A DNA stretch of 64,000 nucleotides from JAFAXD01 sp051985675 (lineage in GTDB: Bacteria > Pseudomonadota > Alphaproteobacteria > Rhizobiales > Xanthobacteraceae), in NCBI GenBank assembly GCA_051985675.1, contig JBPYFJ010000078.1:1-64000 (forward strand). The letters run 5' to 3'. A model generated the notes under the pieces. The model made no database searches, was not told where the DNA came from, and was given only the letters and a program-made list of their open reading frames with translations. The stretch's first letter is position 1; the number at the start of each line of letters is the position of its first letter. Made by a program: the position numbers and the translations under genes. Shown piece after piece: positions 45,210 through 53,150 of the stretch.

Positions 45210-46847
45210 ATGAGTGAAGCCAAATCGGTCGGAAGCTACGACTACGTCATCGTCGGAGCAGGATCTGCCGGCTGTGTGCTCGCCAACCGTTTGACCCAGG
45301 ACCCCGACGTCAGCGTGCTGCTGCTCGAGGCCGGCGGCGAGGACAAATACTGGTGGATCCACGTTCCGGTCGGCATGCCCTACCTGCTCGGCAACAAGGA
45401 GGTCGATTGGTGCTTCCAGAGCGAGCCGGAGCCCTACTGCGACAACCGCGTCACGCCGGTGCCGCGCGGCAAGACGCTGGGCGGCTCATCGTCGATCAAC
45501 GCCATGTGTTATATCCGCGGCCACGCCCGCGACTACGATATCTGGCGCCAGCTCGGCAACGTCGGCTGGTCGTGGGACGACGTGCTCCCGTATTTCAAGA
45601 GTATCGAAAAGTATCCGCGCGGAGCGAACGAATCGCACGGCGTGGACGGCGAGCTCTGTGTGCAGGACAACCGGCAGCGCTGGGAGATCGTTGAGGCCTG
45701 GAAGCGCGCGGCGATCGATTACGGCATTCCGGAGACCGACGATCACAACACCGGAGAGAATGAAGGCCTGACCTATTTTCAGGGAACGATCCGCAACGGC
45801 CGGCGCTGGTCGGCCGCTCAGGCGTTTCTGCGCCCGGCCATGGACCGGCCGAATCTGCGAGTGCTGACCCACGCGCACGCCAAGGGGCTGCGGTTCGAGG
45901 GCAAGCGCGCGGTCGGCGTCGAATTCTGGCAGGGCGATGAGTTCAACTATGCGCAGGCCAAGGGCGAGGTGCTCCTGGCGGCTGGCGCGATCGGCTCGCC
46001 GCAAATCCTGCAGCTCTCCGGCGTCGGTCCAGCCGCGCTCCTAGGGCAGCACGGCATCCCGGTGCGCCACGAGCTTGCCGGCGTGGGCGAGAACATGCAG
46101 GACCATTGGCAGATCCGCGCGACCTACAAGGTCAAGAACACCATCACCATGAACCAGTGGGTACAGAATCCGCTGCGGCGCTACAGCATGGGAGCCTACT
46201 ATCTGCTGACCAAGCGCGGCCCGATGGGCACGCAACCGCCGCAGCTCTGCGCGTTCACACGCAGCGATCCCTCGCAGGACACGCCAAACCTGCAGTACCA
46301 CGTGTCGGCGGCGAGCTCCGAGCGGTTCGGGGGCCCGCTGCATGACTGGCCGGGTTTTTCGAACGGCATCGCGGTGGTACGGCCGCAAAGCATCGGCTAC
46401 TGCCGTATCAAGAGCCCGGATCCGCGTGCCCATCCGGCGATCCTGCATAACTTCCTGCAAACGCCGGAAGCGCAGCGCGTGGCCGTCGATGCCATCCGGT
46501 TGACGCGACGCATTGTGTCCGGCCCGGCGCTCGCGCGTTTTGAGCCCGAGGAGTATCTGCCCGGGCCGAAGGTTCAGTCCGATGACGAGATCCTGGCCTA
46601 CGCGCGTCAGACCGTGATTACGGTGTTCCACCAATCCGGCACCTGCAAAATGGGGCAGGACCCGATGGCGGTCGTGGACGAGCGCCTGCGTGTACGCGGC
46701 ATCAGCGGCTTGCGCGTGATCGACGCCTCGATCATGCCTAACGTCGTCTGCGGCAACACCAATGCGCCGACTATGATGATCGCCGAGAAGGGCGCCGAAA
46801 TGATCAAGGCCGATCGCCGCGCCGGCGCAGCGCGCGCCGCGGCGTGA
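45210..46847 (+). CDS. GMC-family oxidoreductase, paralogue of the preceding gene
   Basis: 545 residues and aligning with the previous gene along its whole length: VIVGAGSAGCVLANRL, GGSSSINAMCYIRG, GAIGSPQILQLSGVGP, HQSGTCKMG and NTNAPTMMIAEK. The histidine-asparagine pair is retained. Differences cluster in the substrate-facing segment (NITM-type middle), so specificity has probably diverged. AGGAAG lies before the ATG. The stop overlaps the GTG start of the SDR gene by 4 bases. Confidence 0.93.
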   Translation: MSEAKSVGSYDYVIVGAGSAGCVLANRLTQDPDVSVLLLEAGGEDKYWWIHVPVGMPYLLGNKEVDWCFQSEPEPYCDNRVTPVPRGKTLGGSSSINAMCYIRGHARDYDIWRQLGNVGWSWDDVLPYFKSIEKYPRGANESHGVDGELCVQDNRQRWEIVEAWKRAAIDYGIPETDDHNTGENEGLTYFQGTIRNGRRWSAAQAFLRPAMDRPNLRVLTHAHAKGLRFEGKRAVGVEFWQGDEFNYAQAKGEVLLAAGAIGSPQILQLSGVGPAALLGQHGIPVRHELAGVGENMQDHWQIRATYKVKNTITMNQWVQNPLRRYSMGAYYLLTKRGPMGTQPPQLCAFTRSDPSQDTPNLQYHVSAASSERFGGPLHDWPGFSNGIAVVRPQSIGYCRIKSPDPRAHPAILHNFLQTPEAQRVAVDAIRLTRRIVSGPALARFEPEEYLPGPKVQSDDEILAYARQTVITVFHQSGTCKMGQDPMAVVDERLRVRGISGLRVIDASIMPNVVCGNTNAPTMMIAEKGAEMIKADRRAGAARAAA

Positions 46848-47674
46848 CGCAGGTGGGGCTTAGGGCAGGCGAGCTCTTCGACGTCACCGGGCTTGTCACC
46901 ATCGTGACCGGTGGTGCGAGCGGTATCGGATATGGATACGCAGATGTGATGTTGGCGAACGGCGCCGCGGTAACGCTGATCGATCGCGATGCAGACGGGC
47001 TCGCGGCGGCCGTCAGGCGGCTAGCCTCGGACGGCCGCAAGGTCTTGGGCGAGACCGCCGACGTGACCGACAAGGTCTCGTTGCGTCGCGCGGTTGACGC
47101 GGTTGCGCAGCGTCACGGCCGCATCGACGTTGTGTTCGCCAATGCGGGCATCAGCGCGGGCCCGGGTTTTCTCAATACGGAGCGCCAGCGCGACCCGCAG
47201 CGGGCGCTCGAGAACATTGCGGACGAGATCTGGGATTGTGTCATCGCCACCAACCTGAGCTCGGTGTTTCACACCATCCAGGTGGTGGTGCCGCACATGA
47301 AGAAGACCGGTGGCCGCATTATCGTGACCTCCTCGATCTCCGCCACCAAAGTCGAGCAATTCGTCGGCACGCCCTATGTGGCGGCCAAGGCCGGCGTCGC
47401 TCAGCTGGTTCGCCAGGTCGCGCTCGAGCTCGCGCGCTACAGCATCGCGGTGAACGCGATCGCGCCCGGCCCGTGTATCACCAATATCGGCGGGGGCCGG
47501 CTGCAGGATCCCGGCAACCAGGCATTCTTCGCCCAGTTCTCGCCCCAGCATCGGATGGCGACCCCCGGCGACATGCAGGGCGCGGCGCTGTTCCTCGCGT
47601 CGGGAGCCTCCAAGCACATCACCGGCGCGCAAATCCTGATTGACGGCGGGGTTACGCTTGGTGTCGCGGACTAA
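46844..47674 (+). CDS. Short-chain dehydrogenase/reductase
   Basis: 276 residues. NAD(P)-binding TGGASGIG at 22-29, NAG at 100-102, catalytic serine region VTSSISATK (S163/S164) and active site Y178-x3-K182 (YVAAK). The C-terminal LIDGGVTLG is usual for the family. The LIDRD after the second strand favours NAD(H). It should oxidise the alcohol or reduce the ketone generated in the cluster; the substrate is unknown. GTG start within the stop of the second GMC gene. Confidence 0.92.
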   Translation: MTQVGLRAGELFDVTGLVTIVTGGASGIGYGYADVMLANGAAVTLIDRDADGLAAAVRRLASDGRKVLGETADVTDKVSLRRAVDAVAQRHGRIDVVFANAGISAGPGFLNTERQRDPQRALENIADEIWDCVIATNLSSVFHTIQVVVPHMKKTGGRIIVTSSISATKVEQFVGTPYVAAKAGVAQLVRQVALELARYSIAVNAIAPGPCITNIGGGRLQDPGNQAFFAQFSPQHRMATPGDMQGAALFLASGASKHITGAQILIDGGVTLGVAD

Positions 47675-47688
47675 ACGAGGCTATCTGC

Positions 47689-48567
47689 ATGATCAATCTC
47701 GGCGATATCGAAATCACCCGCGTCGAGGAAGTCATGCTGGTCGAGGAGCCGACGAGCTTTGTGGATTTTCGCCCCGACTTGATCGCCGATATCCGCGATT
47801 GGCTATTGCCGAACCACTACGACGAGAAAACCAACACGTTCATCATGAGCGTGCATTCCTGGCTTCTGCGTACACCGGATCACACTATCCTGCTCGATAC
47901 CGCAAGCGGAAACGGCAAGACGCGGCCGTTGTCGCCGCGACTCAACATGCTCAACACGCCTTATCTCCAGCGGCTCAAGGCCGCCGGCGTCTCGCCTGAG
48001 GATGTGGACACGGTCATCCACACGCATCTGCACGTCGATCACGTCGGCTGGAACACCTATTGGGATGGCACGCGCTGGGCACCGACCTTTCCCAAAGCGA
48101 CGACCATCATGTCGGCTATTGCGCGCGATGCGCACGACCCCAAGCACGGCGCTGCAGCGAAGCCGCGGGAAGCGAATCTGCAGTTCGTCGATAGCGTGCA
48201 GCCGCTCCTCGACGCGGGGACGGTTCGCCTGGTCGACGGCACCGAGACGTTGTTCCCCGGTATTGACCTTGTGCGGGCGCATGGGCACGCGCCCGGTCAC
48301 ATGATGGTGCGGGTGCGTTCCGGCGGCCGGGAAGCGCTCTTCATCGGCGACGTGATGCATCAGCCCATCCAGATCGCGAATCCGACCTGGAACAGCAAAT
48401 ATTGCGAGGATCAACCGCTGGCTCGGGAAACTCGCGCTCGCGTGCTGGCGTACTGCGCGGATGAGGGCTGCCTGACGCTGCCGGTTCATTTCAATGCGCC
48501 GCATTGCGGCTACATCGAACGGCGCGGCAAGCGCTATGCGTTCGTGCCTTCCGAGGAGATACCGTGA
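47689..48567 (+). CDS. MBL-fold metallo-hydrolase
   Basis: 292 residues. The di-metal motif is THLHVDHVGW with H113, H115, D117 and H118; further ligands H in AHGHAPGHM (about 203) and D in FIGDVMHQP are visible. The family includes lactonases, thioesterases and glyoxalase II; the GHAPGHMMV segment resembles lactonase-like members. It follows the SDR after 14 bases in the same direction. It probably opens a lactone or thioester produced by the oxidation steps; that is inference. Confidence 0.9.
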   Translation: MINLGDIEITRVEEVMLVEEPTSFVDFRPDLIADIRDWLLPNHYDEKTNTFIMSVHSWLLRTPDHTILLDTASGNGKTRPLSPRLNMLNTPYLQRLKAAGVSPEDVDTVIHTHLHVDHVGWNTYWDGTRWAPTFPKATTIMSAIARDAHDPKHGAAAKPREANLQFVDSVQPLLDAGTVRLVDGTETLFPGIDLVRAHGHAPGHMMVRVRSGGREALFIGDVMHQPIQIANPTWNSKYCEDQPLARETRARVLAYCADEGCLTLPVHFNAPHCGYIERRGKRYAFVPSEEIP

Positions 48568-48653
48568 TTGAATCGGCGCGGCGAGCCGGACTACCATAGG
48601 AAGCAAGAACAAGAATATCCGATCGAACCGATCATTCCGGCCGGGAGGTCTTC

Positions 48654-49892
48654 GTGCCACATCACCAATCGACCGGGCGATCCGCCCGGCTTACCCGTAT
48701 TGCGGCGCTCGCCGGCCCATTGGCGGCGTTTGCGATGCCGGCCGTCGCCCAGGTATCGGACGACGTGGTCAAGCTTGCGATCACCAACGATCAGTCGAGC
48801 ATCTACTCGGCGGCGGGCGGCTATGGCGTTGTGGTCGCGGCCCAGATGGCGGTTGAGGATTTTGGCGGGTCGGTGCTCGGCAAGAAGATCGAGGTGGTTT
48901 TTGCCGATAATCAGAACAAGCCCGATGTCGGCGTGGGTATCGTCAACCGCTGGCTCGATACCGATCACGTCGACGTCATCGTGGATGGCGGCAGTTCGGC
49001 CGTGGGGATGGCGGTGCAGGCCGTGACCCGCGAGAAAAACAAGCTTTTTCTGATCACCGGCTCCGGCACCACTGCACTGACCAACGACAACTGCTCGCCG
49101 GTTGGATTCCAGTGGTCGTGGGACACCTACGGGCTTGCGTCGGGCACCGCGACCACACTTGCCAAACAGGGGCTCGACAGCTGGTTCTTCATCACCGCGG
49201 ACTACACGTTCGGTCAAGTGCTCGAAGCGCAGGCGGGCGAGATCGCCCAGCGTTATGGCGCCAAGGTCCTGGGCTCGGTGCGGGCCCCGTTCAACACCGC
49301 GGATTTCAGCTCATTCCTGCTGCAGGCCAAGGCGTCCAACGCCAAGGTGGTTGCGCTCGCCAACGCTGGCGGCGACGCCTCGACATCGATCAAGCAGGCG
49401 CACGAGTTCGGGCTCACGCGCGGCGGTCAGAAGCTCGCAGCGTTGTTCCTCAATATCACCGACGTGCACGCTCTCGGCCTCGATACCGCCCAGGGGCTGG
49501 TCGTCACCACCTCGTTCTATTGGGACCGCACCGAAGCATCGCGTGCGTTCGGCAAGCGCTTCCTTGAGCGCGCCAAGAATGCGCCGACATTCCTGCAGGC
49601 CGGGGCCTACAGCGCGGTCACGCACTATCTCAAGGCCGTCAAGGAAGCCGGCACCGACGCGACTGGTCCGGTCGCTGCACAAATGAAGAAAACCAAGATC
49701 AACGACCCGATGACCGAGAACGGCTGGATCCGCGAGGATGGCCGGGTGATGCGCGACTTCTATGTGGTGCAGATCAAGACCCCGGCGGAGTCGAAGGCGC
49801 CCTGGGACTATTACAAGGTTATCGGCAAGGTCGCGGCCGAGGACGCAGCGCTGCCGCTCTCGCGCAGCGCCTGCAAGCTGGTCCAGAAGTAA
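48654..49892 (+). CDS. ABC-type (LivK-like) solute-binding protein
   Basis: 412 residues from GTG 48654, with a signal peptide (TRIAALAGPLAAFAMPAVAQ) and the periplasmic type-1 fold of branched-chain amino acid receptors: VVKLAITNDQSSIYSAAGGYG, GGSSAVGMAVQAVTREKNK and DYTFGQVLEAQ. The relatives of this size often bind aromatic or short-chain acids. No LivH/M/G/F permease or ATPase genes lie near, so it relies on a distant transporter or is orphan. It is in line with the GMC-SDR-MBL genes. Confidence 0.9.
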   Translation: MPHHQSTGRSARLTRIAALAGPLAAFAMPAVAQVSDDVVKLAITNDQSSIYSAAGGYGVVVAAQMAVEDFGGSVLGKKIEVVFADNQNKPDVGVGIVNRWLDTDHVDVIVDGGSSAVGMAVQAVTREKNKLFLITGSGTTALTNDNCSPVGFQWSWDTYGLASGTATTLAKQGLDSWFFITADYTFGQVLEAQAGEIAQRYGAKVLGSVRAPFNTADFSSFLLQAKASNAKVVALANAGGDASTSIKQAHEFGLTRGGQKLAALFLNITDVHALGLDTAQGLVVTTSFYWDRTEASRAFGKRFLERAKNAPTFLQAGAYSAVTHYLKAVKEAGTDATGPVAAQMKKTKINDPMTENGWIREDGRVMRDFYVVQIKTPAESKAPWDYYKVIGKVAAEDAALPLSRSACKLVQK

Positions 49893-49903
49893 AGAGAGGC
49901 TAC

Positions 49904-51124
49904 GTGCCCGGTCCACTCTCGCACATCAAGGTCCTCGATCTCAGCCGCGTGATGGCGGGACCATGGGCCGGGCAATTGCTTGCTGATCTCGGCGCCGACG
50001 TCATCAAGGTCGAGCGTCCGGAGGTCGGCGACGACACGCGAACCTGGGGGCCGCCGTTCCTTCGCACGCCCGATGGAAGCCCTTCACGCGAGTCCGGTTA
50101 TTACCTGTCGGTCAATCGCGGCAAGCGCTCGCTCACGCTCGCCATCGACAAAGCGGAAGGCCAGGAGATCGTGCGCGCGCTCGCGGCCCGCTCCGACATC
50201 TTGTTGGAGAACTTCAAGGTCGGCACGCTCGCCCGCTACGGCCTCGGCTATGAGGACCTCAGGCGCATCAATCCGCGCTTGATCTATTGCTCAGTGAGTG
50301 GATTTGGGCAGACCGGGCCGAAGGCGCAAAAGCTCGCCTATGATTTCCTGATCCAGGCCATGGGCGGCCTGATGAGCATCACCGGCGAAGCGGACGACCG
50401 TCCGGGCGGAGGTCCGCAAAAAGTCGGTGTTCCGATCCTCGACCTGATGACCGGCATGTACACCACGGTTGCGGTGCTGGCGGCGCTGGCGGGCCGCGAA
50501 CAGAGCGGCGAGGGCGACTATATCGACGTGGCGATGCTCGATGTGCAGACAGCCGTGCTTGCCAATCAGGCGATGAATTACCTGATGTCGGGCCGTACGC
50601 CGCGCCGGCAAGGCAATCGCCATCCCAACATCATGCCGCAGGACGTCTTCAGCTGCCGTGACGGCGACGTGGTGCTCGCGGTCGGCAATGACGGCCAGTT
50701 CGCCAAAATGTGCCAGGCGCTCGGGCGCCCCGAGGTCGGCAGCGATCCGCGCTTCGCCAAAAACGCGGACCGCGTGCGCTACAAGGATGAGCTGATGCCG
50801 CTGATTGCGCGCATCTTCGCGGACTGGTCGCGCGCCGATCTGGTGGCCGCGATGGAGCGCGCCGGCGTGCCGTGCGGCCCGATCAACTCAATCCCGGAGG
50901 TGTTGGAGGATCCGCAGATCAAGTACCGCGGCATGCGGATCGATCTGCCGCACCCGTCCGTCGGCAAGGTGCCGCTGGTCGGCAGCCCGCTCAAATTCGC
51001 GCATTCCGAACCGGCCTATGAACGCGCGCCGCCGCTGCTCGGGCAACACAGCGACGAGGTGTTGCGCGAGCTTGGTATGTCCGACGACAAGATCGCCGAG
51101 TTGCGCAAGGCCGGGGTGGTTTGA
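49904..51124 (+). CDS. CaiB/BaiF (family III) CoA-transferase
   Basis: 406 residues. Family III CoA-transferases move CoA between carboxylic acids. Motifs: LDLSRVMAGPWAGQLLADLGADVIKVERP at 10-39, GDDTRTWGPPF, SVSGFGQTGP and active-site D180 in PILDLMTGMYT. NRHPNIMPQ is also typical. GTG start 11 bases after the previous stop. The place next to a receptor and an MBL hydrolase suggests activation of the acid product. Confidence 0.95.
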   Translation: MPGPLSHIKVLDLSRVMAGPWAGQLLADLGADVIKVERPEVGDDTRTWGPPFLRTPDGSPSRESGYYLSVNRGKRSLTLAIDKAEGQEIVRALAARSDILLENFKVGTLARYGLGYEDLRRINPRLIYCSVSGFGQTGPKAQKLAYDFLIQAMGGLMSITGEADDRPGGGPQKVGVPILDLMTGMYTTVAVLAALAGREQSGEGDYIDVAMLDVQTAVLANQAMNYLMSGRTPRRQGNRHPNIMPQDVFSCRDGDVVLAVGNDGQFAKMCQALGRPEVGSDPRFAKNADRVRYKDELMPLIARIFADWSRADLVAAMERAGVPCGPINSIPEVLEDPQIKYRGMRIDLPHPSVGKVPLVGSPLKFAHSEPAYERAPPLLGQHSDEVLRELGMSDDKIAELRKAGVV

Positions 51125-51195
51125 GAGACTGCCGCTTCCACCTCATCGCCGGGCTCGCGCCGGCTTTCGTCAACTCCAAGCAATCGAAGAGCCCG

Positions 51196-51852
51196 ATGTA
51201 CTACGACCCTCGCTCCCAGAAACACGGATTGCGCCACAGCCCCGTCACTGCGCTGGTCGTCCCGCGCCCGATCGGATGGATTTCGACCATTTCTCCCGCG
51301 GGCGTCGTCAATCTCGCGCCCTACAGCTTTTTCAACCTGGTGTCGGGCTATCCACCCTGGGCGATCTTTTCGAGCGCGCCGCGCAAGCACTCGCAGATCA
51401 ATGCGGAGGCGACCGGCGAGTTCGTGTTCAATCTTGCAACCTGGGATCTGCGCGAGGTGATGAACGCGAGCTCCGCCGAGTTCCCGCAAGGCGTCAGCGA
51501 GCCGGATGCTGTCGGCATTGAGATGGCGCCGTCGCGCGCGGTTAAACCGCCGCGCGTTGCGCGTTCGCCGGTCGCGATGGAATGCAAATACTTCAAGACC
51601 GTCGAGCTGGTCGGGTCCGACGGTCGCGCCAACCGGTCATCGATCGTGATCGGGGAGGTGGTCGGGATCCATATCGACGATGCGGTGATCGTCGACGGCA
51701 TGCTCGATATCGCGCGGATGCGGCCGATCGCGCGGCTCGGCTACATGGACTATTGCGTGGTCGACGAGTTCTTCACCATGGCGCGCCCGGGCGAGGTCGA
51801 CCCGCGCGCCGACGCCGAGACCGCCGCGGTCGCGCCAAAAGGCGTTGACTGA
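51196..51852 (+). CDS. Flavin reductase/DIM6-NTAB family protein
   Basis: 218 residues from ATG 51196 (MYYDPRSQKHGL). The frame opens at TTG 51121, overlapping the CoA-transferase stop, but homologues as I recall them begin at the Tyr-rich segment. FMN-binding region: VPRPIGWISTIS and NLAPYSFFNLVSGYPPWAIFSS, VFNLATWDL. Such proteins either supply reduced flavin to monooxygenases or are themselves oxidoreductases. No flavin monooxygenase lies in this operon; the LLM enzymes are 9 kb and more away. It ends the plus-strand cluster. Confidence 0.88.
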   Translation: MYYDPRSQKHGLRHSPVTALVVPRPIGWISTISPAGVVNLAPYSFFNLVSGYPPWAIFSSAPRKHSQINAEATGEFVFNLATWDLREVMNASSAEFPQGVSEPDAVGIEMAPSRAVKPPRVARSPVAMECKYFKTVELVGSDGRANRSSIVIGEVVGIHIDDAVIVDGMLDIARMRPIARLGYMDYCVVDEFFTMARPGEVDPRADAETAAVAPKGVD

Positions 51853-51867
51853 CTGCACCGGCGGTGA

Positions 51868-52001
51868 CCATGGATGCCCCCATGGATGCCCAAAACGGGC
51901 GAATCCGGGCATCCATGACAGCAAATTGAAATATCGTTGTTTTTTTGAACATTTCGACCATCGATGCCCAATTTCCCGGCGGAGGCATCCATGGGCCCGA
52001 A
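51868..52001. repeat. Cluster of CATGGATGCCC direct and inverted copies
   Basis: CCATGGATGCCC occurs at 51868-51879 and 51880-51891, sharing one base boundary. Its reverse complement GGGCATCCATG is at 51907-51917, and GGCATCCATGGG at 51985-51994, with degenerate forms (CGATGCCCA at 51962-51970). The pair 51881-51891 / 51907-51917 can form an 11-bp stem with a 15-base loop. A T-run (51940-51947) follows 22 bases later. It may terminate the GMC operon, or be a small repeat cluster. Confidence 0.6.
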
Positions 52002-52069
52002 TGGGCATGCGCGTCCGCCTGCGCTCGGTTTTGCAAATCGCACGGATTTTGCGCGTTCAGGCGGTTCGG

Positions 52070-53065
52070 CTACTGCTCGAACTTCAAGTTCGCCGCCTTG
52101 GCGACGTCGGCCCACATCTTGGTTTCAGCGTCGATCACCTTGGCGAACTCGGCGGCGCTGCTGCCGACGGTGCCGGTTGCCATGGCCCTGAATTTCTCCC
52201 GCACGTCAGGCATCTGCATGATGCGCTGCAGTTCGGCTTCGAGCTTCGCGACCACCGCTACCGGCGTCTTGGCCGGAGCGAACACGCCGCTCCACAGCTG
52301 CACGTGCACGTCCGGATAGCCCGCTTCGTCCATCGTTGGAACGTCGGGCAGATCATCGAGCCGCATCGGCGCCGTGATAGCAAGCCCGCGGAGCTTGCCG
52401 GCACTCACCTGCGGTGCGCTTGGCGGCGGATCCACGATCGTGAGCGCCGACTGACCCCCCATGACGCTGACGACCGACTCGTTGCCGCTGCGGTAGGGAA
52501 TCGGAATCATCGGGGCGCCGGACTTGAGTTTGAACAGCTCGGTCGCGAGCGTGAACGCAGGCGACGACGTCGCGTAATTGGCCTTGTCCGGGTTGGCCTT
52601 GGCCCAGGCCACCAGGTCTTTCACCGACTTCGCTGGGTGATCAACGTTGATAACCATGATCAGCGGAAACGATGCGATCAGCGAGATCGGCGCAAAGTCC
52701 CGCAACGTCACATACGGCACCTTCTCGATCACGGCGGGGCCGATCGCCATCGCGCCGCTCGCGCCGATCAGAAGCGTGTAACCGTCCGGCGGCTGGCCCG
52801 CCACGTACTCGGCCGACAAGCGACCGCCGGCTCCCACCCGATTTTCCACGATGACGGTCTGGCCCAGGCTTTCCTGCAATTTCTGTCCGATGATGCGCGC
52901 AATGATGTCGTTGCCGCCACCGGCGGCGAAACCGACGATGAGGCGGATCGTCCGGTCCGGGTAGCTGTCGTTGGCGGGGGATTGCGCCAGCACAGGACAC
53001 GACGCGTAGAGCGCCAGCGACACGGCAATCAACGCTGCGATCACGCGCGGTACCACCGGCTTCAT
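52070..53065 (-). CDS. Bug-family (TTT) solute-binding protein
   Basis: 331 residues from ATG 53063-53065, preceded by GAGGGAGGA. Signal peptide with cleavage near VLAQ; then SYPDRTIRLIVGFAAGGGNDIIARIIGQKL, VENRVGAGGRLSAEYVAGQPPDGYTLLIGASG. The frame extends upstream to 53185 without signal-peptide sense and is rejected. It converges on the GMC operon and lies just upstream of the efflux operon end. No transport partner is present. Confidence 0.92.
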   Translation of the reverse strand: MKPVVPRVIAALIAVSLALYASCPVLAQSPANDSYPDRTIRLIVGFAAGGGNDIIARIIGQKLQESLGQTVIVENRVGAGGRLSAEYVAGQPPDGYTLLIGASGAMAIGPAVIEKVPYVTLRDFAPISLIASFPLIMVINVDHPAKSVKDLVAWAKANPDKANYATSSPAFTLATELFKLKSGAPMIPIPYRSGNESVVSVMGGQSALTIVDPPPSAPQVSAGKLRGLAITAPMRLDDLPDVPTMDEAGYPDVHVQLWSGVFAPAKTPVAVVAKLEAELQRIMQMPDVREKFRAMATGTVGSSAAEFAKVIDAETKMWADVAKAANLKFEQ

Positions 53066-53150
53066 GCGTCCTCCCTCGGGGCCCGTGCAGGCCTTGGCCA
53101 TTCTTGTAGTTGGCATAGTCGCATGGGACCGGCCGCCCCTGCACTCCGAT

